Shown: positions 45,416 to 53,197 of the stretch, piece by piece
Layout of the letters: each line of letters opens with the position of its first letter
Position numbering within the stretch: position 1 is the stretch's first letter
DNA from: Cacconaster sp964598495
GTDB taxonomy: Bacteria > Bacteroidota > Bacteroidia > Bacteroidales > UBA932
Direction: 5' to 3'
DNA length: 64,000 nucleotides
Assembly (NCBI GenBank): GCA_964598495.1
Contig: CAZRBY010000002.1
Span: 70,254-134,253, forward strand
Program-made: the position numbers and the translations under genes
Notes under the pieces: model-generated
Seen by the model: only the letters and a program-made list of their open reading frames with translations
What the model was told of the DNA's origin: nothing
Database searches by the model: none

Positions 45416-45718
45416 ATGGAAGAGAACAAAAACAAAGGTATCAGCATCACTCCTGAAGTGGCACGCGGCGTCTATTCTAACCTCGTATTCATCAACCACT
45501 CCAATTCTGAGTTCGTGCTCGACTTTATACAGGTGATGCCTGGAATGCTCCAGCCAAATGTCAACAGCCGTATTATCCTGGCTCCCGAACATGCCAAGCG
45601 CCTTTTGAAGGCACTTGAGGATAATGTAAGCAAGTACGAAAAGAGTTTCGGAGAGATTAATATACGGGAACCGCAGCCGTCAAATGTGCCTCCAATGGCA
45701 TTCGGCGGAGAAGCGTGA
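45416..45718 (+). CDS. DUF3467-domain protein
   Basis: A 100-residue soluble protein of the DUF3467 family, widespread in Bacteroidota. Family features are GVYSNLVFINHSNSEFVLDFIQVMPGM, IILAPEHAKRLLKALEDNVSKYE and a Pro-rich tail. The function is not established. Six bases after rny, it is probably the last gene of that transcript. The stop is TGA, followed six bases later by a GTGTAGT array; this is the one array-adjacent gene here not ending in TAG. Confidence 0.9.
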   Translation: MEENKNKGISITPEVARGVYSNLVFINHSNSEFVLDFIQVMPGMLQPNVNSRIILAPEHAKRLLKALEDNVSKYEKSFGEINIREPQPSNVPPMAFGGEA

Positions 45719-45724
45719 AATAGT

Positions 45725-45780
45725 ATGTAGTGTGTAGTGTGTAGTGTGTAGTGTGTAGTGTGTAGTGTGTAGTGTGTAGT
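45725..45780. repeat. 8-unit GTGTAGT tandem array
   Basis: One ATGTAGT followed by seven exact GTGTAGT units, unbroken in phase over 56 bases. It uses the same unit as the 21-unit array after lysA, 37 kb away. Confidence 0.95.
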
Positions 45781-45837
45781 AGTAGGGATATGGGTGGAGA
45801 ATGAAGAAAGTTTTGTGATTTTGAAATTTTATAATAA

Positions 45838-45851
45838 TCCTACAGGATTTG
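45838..45851. repeat. 14-base palindrome between two heptamer arrays
   Basis: AATCCTACAGGATT (AATCCT, AC, AGGATT) lies in the ~120-base spacer between the GTGTAGT array and the ACT-phase array. Otherwise the spacer has no supported gene. Confidence 0.5.
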
Positions 45852-45902
45852 GAGTCTCACAGAATTTTCTACATAAACCCAAAACTAGCTACTTAATAAT
45901 TT

Positions 45903-45935
45903 ACTTTGAACTACTGACTACTTACTCGAAACTAA
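45903..45935. repeat. 5-unit inverted heptamer remnant (ACT phase)
   Basis: ACT recurs at 45903, 45910, 45917, 45924 and 45931, exactly every 7 bases. The reverse complement is GTAGTCA-like, so it is in opposite orientation to the GTGTAGT array on the left. Confidence 0.5.
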
Positions 45936-45970
45936 TAAAAATGGGGATCAGTTTGCTGACCCCCATTTTT
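45936..45970. terminator. bidirectional terminator between the DUF3467 and korC-type genes
   Basis: AAAAATGGGG with CCCCATTTTT, plus inner TCAG/CTGA around loop TTTG, forms a long hairpin with A- and T-rich flanks. It serves the rightward rny transcript and the leftward oxidoreductase operon. Confidence 0.88.
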
Positions 45971-45995
45971 ATCTTAATTGGCTGGATAGTTACTT

Positions 45996-46538
45996 TCACA
46001 AAATTTCAACATTCTTCATGCCCAAGCTGATTGCTTTCTCATTCATTGGTATCAGACCGTGATGGCGCTCCGGGAGTGACTTTTTAAGGCCTTCGAGGAC
46101 ATTCTCCAGAGCAACAATTGGCTTCACTTTGAGATAAGCACCGAGAACAATCATATTGTAGGCCTTAGCATTTCCGAGTTTTGCAGCTTCATCAGCTGCA
46201 GCTATGCGACAAATAGTGATGTCTTTTCTCTCGGGATGGCGTGTTATGCCATTGGGGTCATAGATGAGGACTCCGCCAGGCTTTACCCTATTTTCAAATT
46301 TGTCCAGCGACTGCTGATTGAGTATGATAGCAGTGTCAAATCTGCTGAGGATGGGTGAGCTGATCTTATTGTTGCTAAGAATTACGCTGACATTACAAGT
46401 ACCACCACGCATTTCTGGACCATAAGAAGGCATCCAAGTAACTTCCTGGTCTTGCATGATGCCTCCATAGGCCAAAATCTTGCCCATAGAGAGGACTCCC
46501 TGTCCTCCGAACCCGGCTATAATAATCTCTTCTTTCAT
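45996..46538 (-). CDS. 2-oxoacid:ferredoxin oxidoreductase, gamma subunit
   Basis: A 180-residue gamma subunit. The N-terminus is IIAGFGGQGVLSMGKILAYGG, followed by WMPSYGPEMRGGTCNVSVILS, both typical of KorC/VorC/PorC. Together with the alpha, beta and ferredoxin subunits upstream it oxidises a 2-oxoacid with CoA to acyl-CoA and CO2, reducing ferredoxin. It is the last gene of the operon, 39 bases after the beta subunit, ahead of a terminator. Confidence 0.93.
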   Translation of the reverse strand: MKEEIIIAGFGGQGVLSMGKILAYGGIMQDQEVTWMPSYGPEMRGGTCNVSVILSNNKISSPILSRFDTAIILNQQSLDKFENRVKPGGVLIYDPNGITRHPERKDITICRIAAADEAAKLGNAKAYNMIVLGAYLKVKPIVALENVLEGLKKSLPERHHGLIPMNEKAISLGMKNVEIL

Positions 46539-46577
46539 ATTTCTCTGTTTTTTTTGTTCACACTAATAAAGAGGGTC

Positions 46578-47339
46578 TTAACGGTCCTTCATGTCTCCGA
46601 GAGGATACTCAGGGAACATATTCTCCTCCATCCATTTGTTTGCTGCGACGGGTGATGTTTTCCAGCCGGAATTGCAGGTGCTTACCACCTCGACAAATGA
46701 TGTGCCTTTCTCCATCATCGAGTTTTCGAAGGCTTTGCGGATTGCCCTTTTGGCCTTGCGTACTGCGCCTGGATTCTGTACGGATTGTCTGGTAACGTAG
46801 CAGGTACCCTCAAGTTGAGCTATAAGCTCTGTTATTTTCAGGGGATAGCCGTTAAGTTTGGCGTCACGTCCGTAAGGAGTAGTAGCTGTAACCTGTCCTA
46901 GCAGGGTAGTTGGGGCCATTTGGCCTCCGGTCATACCGTAGATCGCATTGTTGATAAATATAACAACGATGTTTTCTCCACGGTTGCAGGCGTGCAAAAT
47001 TTCGGCAGTACCTATTGATGCCAAGTCACCGTCGCCCTGATATGTGAAAACATATTTGTCGGGCATAAGGCGTTTGGTGGCGGTTGCCAGAGCGGGAGCG
47101 CGTCCGTGTGCGGCCTGCTGCCAGTCGATGTCAAGATAGTTGTAGGCGAATACGGAGCAGCCGACAGGCGAAATACCTATGGTCTTGTCCTGGATACCCA
47201 TCTCCTCGATGACTTCCGCAATAATCTTGTGGACAGTGCCATGGGAGCAGCCCGGGCAATAGTGCATCACCGCATCTTTCAGTACGGGAGTCTTACCGTA
47301 AACCTTGTTTTCAGGTTTTATAATATCATTGATCTCCAT
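46578..47339 (-). CDS. 2-oxoacid:ferredoxin oxidoreductase, beta (TPP-binding) subunit
   Basis: A 253-residue subunit carrying thiamine pyrophosphate and a 4Fe-4S cluster. Cys ligands are HYCPGCSHG and VGCSVF; the TPP motif is YQGDGDLASIGTAEILHACNRGENIVVIFINN. The segment MTGGQMAPTT is conserved in KorB/VorB-type proteins. It starts only five bases after the alpha subunit stop. Substrate class (2-oxoglutarate or branched chain) cannot be fixed from the sequence. Confidence 0.93.
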   Translation of the reverse strand: MEINDIIKPENKVYGKTPVLKDAVMHYCPGCSHGTVHKIIAEVIEEMGIQDKTIGISPVGCSVFAYNYLDIDWQQAAHGRAPALATATKRLMPDKYVFTYQGDGDLASIGTAEILHACNRGENIVVIFINNAIYGMTGGQMAPTTLLGQVTATTPYGRDAKLNGYPLKITELIAQLEGTCYVTRQSVQNPGAVRKAKRAIRKAFENSMMEKGTSFVEVVSTCNSGWKTSPVAANKWMEENMFPEYPLGDMKDR

Positions 47340-47344
47340 AGTCG

Positions 47345-48427
47345 CTATTTTTTTATGGTTTTGATAAATGCTTCATAAATCTCTTCGGGAGAGGGAATGG
47401 CACCTCCCTGACGGCCGTAGAAGTGTACGGGCACGCGGCCATTGGCAATCATGCGCACATCTTCCACCATCTGTCCTGAGTTGAGCTCTACGGACATTAT
47501 GCTTTTCATCTGGGGTACAAGTGCATCAAGAGCCTTTGTAGGGTAGGGATAGAGTGTTATAGGGCGCAGTACGCCGAGTTTGATGCCATTTTGGCGTGCA
47601 AGTTCCACTACATTTTCGCATATACGGGACATACAGCCGAATGCAACGATCAGATAGTCGGCATCATCTGTCTTATAAGTCTCGAATCTGGCCTCTTTTG
47701 CCTCAACAGTTGCATATTTATTTTGGAGATGTATGTTGTGATGCTCCATGACATCTGCCTCAAGGGCCAGTGATGTTACGATATTCCCGCGCCTTGATGT
47801 AGGCTTACCCAATGTAGCCCATGAGTCGCAAAGGGCCCTTATTTCTTCATCGGTGCGGCGAGGCTTTGCTGGACGAAGTTCCACCTTTTCCATCATCTGT
47901 CCTACTACTCCGTCACCGAGAATCATTACGGGGTTACGGTATTTAAATGCGAGTTCAAATGATAAATCAACATAGTCATACATATCCTGTACGGAAGCGG
48001 GGGCGAGGACAATAGTCCTGTAGTCACCGTGACCACCACCCTTTGTAGCTTGGAAATAGTCACTCTGGCTAGGCTGGATGGTGCCCAGACCAGGGCCGCC
48101 ACGCATCACATTGACTACGAGACAGGGAAGTTCGCAGCCTGCGAGGTAGCTGAGGCCTTCGCACATAAGGCTTATGCCGGGGCTGCTGGAGGAGGTCATA
48201 ACCTTTTTGCCGCAGCAGGCTCCGCCATAGACCATATTGATCGAAGATGTTTCACTCTCAGCCTGGAGTACTACCATACCTGTGGTCTCCCAGGGTTTTT
48301 CACTCATCAGCGTCTCCATTACCTCCGACTGTGGTGTGATGGGATAGCCGAAATAGCCGTCACAACCGCAGTTTATTGCAGCGTATGCGATGGCTTCGTT
48401 TCCTTTCATTAAGATCTTTTCTGCCAT
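47345..48427 (-). CDS. 2-oxoacid:ferredoxin oxidoreductase, alpha subunit (VorB/KorA type)
   Basis: A 360-residue alpha subunit of the VorB type. I chose the start at 48427 (MAEKILMKGNEAIAYAA), which leaves a 10-base spacer to the ferredoxin gene; the upstream ATG at 48451 would overlap that gene. Features are GYPITPQSEVMETL, AESETSSINMVYGG, SSSPGISLMCEGLSYLAGCELPCLVVNVMRGGPGLG and FHYGRQGG-like end (FYGRQGGAIPSPEEI). The family usually acts on branched-chain 2-oxoacids from Val/Leu/Ile, less often on 2-oxoglutarate. The stop codon is TAG. Confidence 0.92.
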   Translation of the reverse strand: MAEKILMKGNEAIAYAAINCGCDGYFGYPITPQSEVMETLMSEKPWETTGMVVLQAESETSSINMVYGGACCGKKVMTSSSSPGISLMCEGLSYLAGCELPCLVVNVMRGGPGLGTIQPSQSDYFQATKGGGHGDYRTIVLAPASVQDMYDYVDLSFELAFKYRNPVMILGDGVVGQMMEKVELRPAKPRRTDEEIRALCDSWATLGKPTSRRGNIVTSLALEADVMEHHNIHLQNKYATVEAKEARFETYKTDDADYLIVAFGCMSRICENVVELARQNGIKLGVLRPITLYPYPTKALDALVPQMKSIMSVELNSGQMVEDVRMIANGRVPVHFYGRQGGAIPSPEEIYEAFIKTIKK

Positions 48428-48437
48428 ATCTGTAATT

Positions 48438-48659
48438 TTAGATTTTGACACGATAAACCGTGATTACGGCGTCCGGGCAGACGGTAGCACAATTAGTGCA
48501 GCCGGTACAGTTTTCCGGATTAGCCATATATAGATAGTTGTAACCTTTACTATTTACCTCTTTAGAGAGGGCGATAGTACCGGTTGGACAATTAGGGATG
48601 CATACTCCGCATCCTTTGCATTTCTCGGTATCAACCGTGATAGCTCCTTTGATTGCCAT
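48438..48659 (-). CDS. 2-oxoacid:ferredoxin oxidoreductase, ferredoxin-like delta subunit
   Basis: A 73-residue 2[4Fe-4S] ferredoxin with CKGCGVCIPNCP and CTGCTNCATVCP. It passes electrons from the TPP subunit to free ferredoxin. It is the first oxidoreductase gene of the operon, after the microprotein at 48690-48845. Confidence 0.95.
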   Translation of the reverse strand: MAIKGAITVDTEKCKGCGVCIPNCPTGTIALSKEVNSKGYNYLYMANPENCTGCTNCATVCPDAVITVYRVKI

Positions 48660-48689
48660 ATGCTTTTAGTTTTATTGGTTTTTAAATAT

Positions 48690-48845
48690 TTATTTGCCTG
48701 AAAAAAAATTAAATCCCTTGGGAACGCCCTCGACTTTTGAATTCCACCTGAATGCAATGCCAATCAGGCAAATGATGCCTATCCATATAAGCGCCTTTGT
48801 GGTGTTGCTCTGAGAACGGTACCAGTTTCCGATTCTTTTAAACAT
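48690..48845 (-). CDS. 51-residue single-pass membrane microprotein
   Basis: A short frame that begins ATG at 48845 and ends TAA at 48690-48692. It starts six bases after the acyl-CoA ligase stop and ends 30 bases before the ferredoxin gene. The protein reads MFKRIGNWYRSQSNT, a hydrophobic helix (ALIWIGIICLIGIAF), then a short polar tail with Lys and Phe residues. The Lys/Arg-rich N-terminus suggests the N-terminus stays in the cytoplasm. I do not recognise it. Tight spacing inside the operon supports it being translated, perhaps anchoring the soluble complex or ligase at the membrane. Confidence 0.6.
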   Translation of the reverse strand: MFKRIGNWYRSQSNTTKALIWIGIICLIGIAFRWNSKVEGVPKGFNFFSGK

Positions 48846-48851
48846 AAACTA

Positions 48852-50902
48852 TTATTTTTCTATCCTGATCCTCGCATCTACGGCAGTAACGCTCTTTTGG
48901 TTGCCCATAAGAGGATTAATATCCATTTCAAATATCTCCGGAGCACAACTGCAGAGTGCTGAGACTCGGCGGATGGTCTCGTTGAATATTGCTTCATTGA
49001 CCCCCTCCTGACCGCGTACTCCTTCAATCAATTTGTAGCTGCGCAGGTGGCGGATCATCTCCTCTGCTTCAACTGCAGAGATGGGGGAGATGCCATAAGA
49101 AATATCTTTTAGCACCTCTATATAGATGCCTCCAAGACCGCACATCACCAGATGGCCGAACTTATCTTCTCTTTTGGCGCCTACAAAGAGTTGGGTGCCG
49201 CTGATCATCGGCTGGAGCAGCACTCCAACGCAACCGTCGATTCTCATCATGCTTTTGTACTCCATTTCGAGTGTGTGATCGTCGCAGATGTTGAGTACTA
49301 CTCCTCCTACATCGCTCTTATGCACCGGGCCTACCACCTTCATAACCAATGGCCAACCTATCTCCCTTGCCGCTTCGATAGCCTCCGGATAAGTGGAGAC
49401 CACCAATTCCTTGACTCTGTTAATGCCTGCAGCATCTAGGATTTCCTGTGTTTTCTCCGGTGAGAGGTAGCCGTTGCTGCTGTTGTCGATGATCCTACGG
49501 ATTTTCTCCTTGTCGACAGGTGCTCGTTGCAGAAAATGGGTTCTGGCATGTTCACTGTTTTTGCGAAGCATGAGCCGAATATCACTTCTTCAGGGAATGT
49601 GATGCCACCTTTGCTCTTAAACTGCTCTATCTCATCTTTTGCATTGACTACGGAGGTCAGGATTGGGAATATGGGCTTTTTGCAAATCTTCTGCTTATTC
49701 AGTATCGTATCATAGGCGTCGTCACTTGAAACAAGGCCCGGATTACCGAATATAACCGCCATGCTATCTACGTCAAAATCATTCTCACAGGCATCTATAA
49801 TCTTACCGAGTTGGGCTGCAGTACCGGTAGCAAGAAAGTCAATGGGGTTGGAGACGGAAGAGCCGGGGTATAATTCATTGAGAAGTGCTTGAGCCTTCGC
49901 TCCCTCAAAATTTGGAATCTCTATATCATTGGAAGATAGCACATCCGTAAGCATCACCGCAGGGCCGCCCGCATGGGTGATGATAGCCATCTTACGCCCT
50001 TTGACTGCATTGAACATCAGTATCGCAGCCGTAGTAACAAGTTCCGTGCGACTATAACATCTGATGACGCCCGCCTTACGGAAGAGTGCGCTTACCGCCT
50101 TATCCGGAGAGGCCATCGCACCGGTATGTGAGGATGCGGCACGAGAGCCGGCCTCACTGTATCCTGATTTGATTGCTACCACCCTTGCACCCTTGCGGTA
50201 TAGCGAGTATGCATGTTTGAGAAACTTCTTGGGATCATTGATGCTCTCGATATAAAGCATTTTTACCGGTGAACTTTTTCCGTGCACATAGGATTGGTCG
50301 AAGTACTCAAGCATATCCTCAACTCCGATCTGAGCGGAATTGCCAATGGAAAAAATAGAGGAGAACTTCAGCCCGAGTTGTATTGCGAGCTCGAGGATGA
50401 ATACGATAGTAGCTCCTGACCCCGAAACAAAATCAATTCCACTGGGGGAGAGGCTAGGGATGGGTTTTGTGAATACTCCTGTATATGCGGGAGTTATCAC
50501 TCCAACACAATTTGGGCCTATAAGTGCGGCTCCGACATCGTTAGCCATGGCAACAATCCTGTGTTCGTATTCCGCTCCCTCTTTGCCGTCCTCGGCAAAT
50601 CCTGCGGAAATGATAATGATGGCACCGCAATTTTTCTTGTAGCAAAGATTTTCAACCACATCCACACACAACTTGGCCGGTATGGCAAGAATGGCAAGGT
50701 CCACTTCCGGGATACCATCAATGGTGAGGAATGTCCTGCAGTCGCGGATTTCTCCTGAAGCTTTGGGGTTGACTACGTAAATGTTCCCTTGAAACCGTGT
50801 AGAAAGGAGGTTTTCGAGAATAGCTCCTCCGGGCTTGTGTATATCTTCACTGCCTCCTACAACGACAATACTTTTTGGTGAAATCAGTTGTTTTGTGATC
50901 AT
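48852..50902 (-). CDS. ADP-forming acyl-CoA (acetate-CoA) ligase, frame broken near 49525
   Basis: Two overlapping frames together make the ~686-residue fused enzyme. The upstream frame (from 50902, MITKQLISPKSIVVVGGSEDIHKPGGAIL) holds the CoA-binding and ligase domains with GPNCVGVI and the catalytic-His segment SSHTGAMASPDKAV. The downstream frame begins near APVDKEKIRRIIDNS and holds the ATP-grasp part (LVMKVVGPVHKSDVGGVVLN; CGLGGIYIEVLKD; FEMDINPLM). One missing base around 49520-49530 separates them. The enzyme makes ATP from ADP, Pi and acyl-CoA. It is the first gene of the operon with the 2-oxoacid oxidoreductase, whose acyl-CoA product it could use. Confidence 0.85.
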
Positions 50903-50922
50903 CAAGTTCAAAGTTTATCCTG

Positions 50923-50930
50923 CAAAGTTA
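50923..50930 (-). promoter_or_regulatory. -7 promoter element for the acyl-CoA ligase/oxidoreductase operon
   Basis: Minus-strand TAACTTTG fits TAnnTTTG, 20 bases upstream of the ATG at 50902. Confidence 0.6.
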
Positions 50931-51074
50931 TGAATTATAATCCAAAATATCAATATTAATTAAAAAATCATATTAAAATATGCTTTTCATTACAATTTGT
51001 AACTTAATGACCTATTATTTGTGATATATAGCAAAAAATACCATTATAATTGTGACAATATGGATCTTTTTTGT

Positions 51075-51082
51075 TAATTTTG
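51075..51082 (+). promoter_or_regulatory. -7 promoter element for the methylthioadenosine salvage operon
   Basis: TAATTTTG fits TAnnTTTG, 23 bases upstream of the ATG at 51106. The AT-rich region 50940-51074 holds no gene that I can see. Confidence 0.6.
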
Positions 51083-51105
51083 TTCAATTTTAGATATTAA
51101 ATTAT

Positions 51106-52365
51106 ATGAGTACGATTTTGCTTAAGCAGGTTGCATTGAAGGGTAAACAAAAGGATATCCTCATTAAAGGCAATAGGATTGCGGTCGTAGCGGACTCGAT
51201 TCCCGTAAATGCGAAGAGAGAAATCGACTGCACCGGGAAAAGTGTCATTCCGGGTTTTGTCAATATGCATACCCATTCGGCTATGTCGTTGATGCGTGGC
51301 ATCAGTGAAGATGTCCCGCTGTCGGAGTGGCTCAACAAGATTTGGGCAGTAGAGAAACACCTTCAAAAGGAATATATCTATTGGGGTGCCAAGCTTGCAA
51401 TCCTCGAGATGATAAAGAGCGGCACTACCTGTTTTCTCGATATGTACTGGATGTCGCCGCAAGTTGCGCAGGCTGTTGAGGAGATGGGTATAAGGGGTGT
51501 TCTTACATTTGTTTTCCTAGATCACTTTGATACTGAAAAGGCAGAGAAACAAAAATCCGAATGCATACGTCTTCACGACCATTCCAAAAAGTGGCATAAA
51601 CGATGCAAATTCGGAGTTGCCATTCACGCTGATTACACGGTTTCTCCCCATACGATGGTATGGGCTTCGGGTTTTTCAAAAGAAAATGGGCTGATACTCA
51701 ATACACATATCTCGGAGACAGAGCGGGAGGTACTTGAAGATAAGAAAAAACATGGTAAAAGCCCTGTGGCTTTTTACGACTCTCTCGGCATTCTCGATTC
51801 CAATGTTATCGCAGCTCATGCGCTCTGGCTTGATGATGATGACATCGAGATTTTTGCAAAACGTGGCGTCACAGCGGTTCACAATGTCAACTCTAACCTT
51901 AAACTCGCGTCGGGTTATAGGTTCAGATATGGTGATTTGAAGAGTGCCGGAGTCAATGTTTGCCTCGGTACGGACGGAGCAGCTTCTTCCAACAATCTCG
52001 ACATGCGTGAAAGTATGAAGACAATGTCGCTAATGCAAAAAGCTTGGACCGGCGACACCACAACTCTCCCTTTGAATGAGCTGATGGATGTGGCAACAAT
52101 CAACGGTGCACGTGCATTGGGTATCGATGCAGGTAGGATAGAGGAGGGGGCCCTTGCCGATCTGGTGCTTGTGGAAACTCGGTCGGAAGCATTTACTCCG
52201 AATATCAATTTTGAAAGCAATTTAATCTACTCCGCCAACAGTTCCTGTATTGACACTGTAATTTGTGATGGCAATATCTTGATGGAAGGCCGCAAAGTGG
52301 CAGGAGAAGAGCACATATTGGAAAAAGCCGATCAAATGGCTTGGAAACTTATAAACTCAAAATGA
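51106..52365 (+). CDS. amidohydrolase, probable 5'-methylthioadenosine/S-adenosylhomocysteine deaminase
   Basis: A 419-residue member of the MtaD/TrzN-like amidohydrolases. Metal ligands are visible in NMHTHSAMSLMRG (HxH), IHADYTVSPH, NTHISETEREV and LGTDGAASSNNLDMRE; the catalytic Glu is in HISETE. C-terminal ALGIDAGRIEEGALADLVLV is typical. The family deaminates 6-aminopurine nucleosides such as MTA, SAH or adenosine. The gene is followed by a purine nucleoside phosphorylase (one base away) and mtnA, which makes 5'-methylthioadenosine to 5'-methylthioinosine the best-supported reaction. Other substrates cannot be excluded from sequence. Confidence 0.85.
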   Translation: MSTILLKQVALKGKQKDILIKGNRIAVVADSIPVNAKREIDCTGKSVIPGFVNMHTHSAMSLMRGISEDVPLSEWLNKIWAVEKHLQKEYIYWGAKLAILEMIKSGTTCFLDMYWMSPQVAQAVEEMGIRGVLTFVFLDHFDTEKAEKQKSECIRLHDHSKKWHKRCKFGVAIHADYTVSPHTMVWASGFSKENGLILNTHISETEREVLEDKKKHGKSPVAFYDSLGILDSNVIAAHALWLDDDDIEIFAKRGVTAVHNVNSNLKLASGYRFRYGDLKSAGVNVCLGTDGAASSNNLDMRESMKTMSLMQKAWTGDTTTLPLNELMDVATINGARALGIDAGRIEEGALADLVLVETRSEAFTPNINFESNLIYSANSSCIDTVICDGNILMEGRKVAGEEHILEKADQMAWKLINSK

Positions 52366-52366
52366 A

Positions 52367-53197
52367 ATGATGGATAAGAGATTGACTGCGATTTACGAAG
52401 CCGCCGACTACCTTAAAAAGCGTACCTGCGGATTTGTCCCCGAAGTGGGTATTATTCTCGGTAGCGGCCTTGGCAAGCTTGCCGATTCAATTAAGGATCC
52501 GATAATCATTCCTTATTCCGAAATACCGCGTTTTTCACGTTCTACGGCTATAGGTCACAAGGGTAATCTGATTTTTGGTACCCTTGCCGGTAAACCGGTG
52601 TGCGCAATGCAGGGCAGGTTCCATTATTATGAAGGTTATCCGATGGAACAGGTGACTTTGCCCGTAAGAGTGATGAAGGTGCTCGGCATCAAATATCTCT
52701 TCGTCTCAAATGCCGCAGGCGGGGTAAATTTTGACTACAAAGTGGGCGACCTGATGATTATCAGCGACCATATCAACCGTCTTCCCAATCCCCTTGTGGG
52801 ACCGAATCTCGATGAGTTCGGCCCACGTTTCCCCGATATGACACGTCCTTATGACTTAAATCTTATTCTTAAGGCGGAGAGTATTGCCAAACAAAAAGGC
52901 ATCAAACTCTTCAAGGGTGTTTATCTGGCCGGTACGGGTCCATCATATGAGACCCCTGCAGAGTATCGCTTCTTCCGTATGGTTGGCGCAGATGCCATAG
53001 GAATGTCCACAATTCCCGAGGTTATCGTAGCTCGTCACTCGGATATTCCCGTATTTGGTATTTCTGTCATCACCAATGAAGCGCACGGCGATTTCGCCGA
53101 GGATTTCGTAAATGATGGGGATGATGTGGTAAAGGCGGCAGATGCAGCTGCAGGTACAATGACAGATCTTTTCAGTAAACTAATTGAATCACTATAA
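52367..53197 (+). CDS. purine nucleoside phosphorylase (trimeric type)
   Basis: A 276-residue trimeric PNP. Motifs are IILGSGLGKLAD (phosphate loop), IGHKGNLIFG, GRFHYYEGY, SNAAGGVN, GTGPSYETPAEYRF (purine-binding Glu) and GISVITNEAHG. Asn in ITNEA is the residue that favours 6-oxopurines (inosine/guanosine type) over adenine nucleosides; MTA phosphorylases have Asp there. This fits phosphorolysis of 5'-methylthioinosine made by the gene before it. Its stop overlaps the mtnA start by one base (TAATG). Confidence 0.93.
   Translation: MMDKRLTAIYEAADYLKKRTCGFVPEVGIILGSGLGKLADSIKDPIIIPYSEIPRFSRSTAIGHKGNLIFGTLAGKPVCAMQGRFHYYEGYPMEQVTLPVRVMKVLGIKYLFVSNAAGGVNFDYKVGDLMIISDHINRLPNPLVGPNLDEFGPRFPDMTRPYDLNLILKAESIAKQKGIKLFKGVYLAGTGPSYETPAEYRFFRMVGADAIGMSTIPEVIVARHSDIPVFGISVITNEAHGDFAEDFVNDGDDVVKAADAAAGTMTDLFSKLIESL

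Noticed and set aside
45794..46030. A 78-codon plus-strand frame with a hydrophobic C-terminus
   Set aside because: It runs through a heptamer remnant and the bidirectional terminator and ends inside the gamma-subunit gene on the other strand; the hydrophobic part is the terminator and T-rich sequence.
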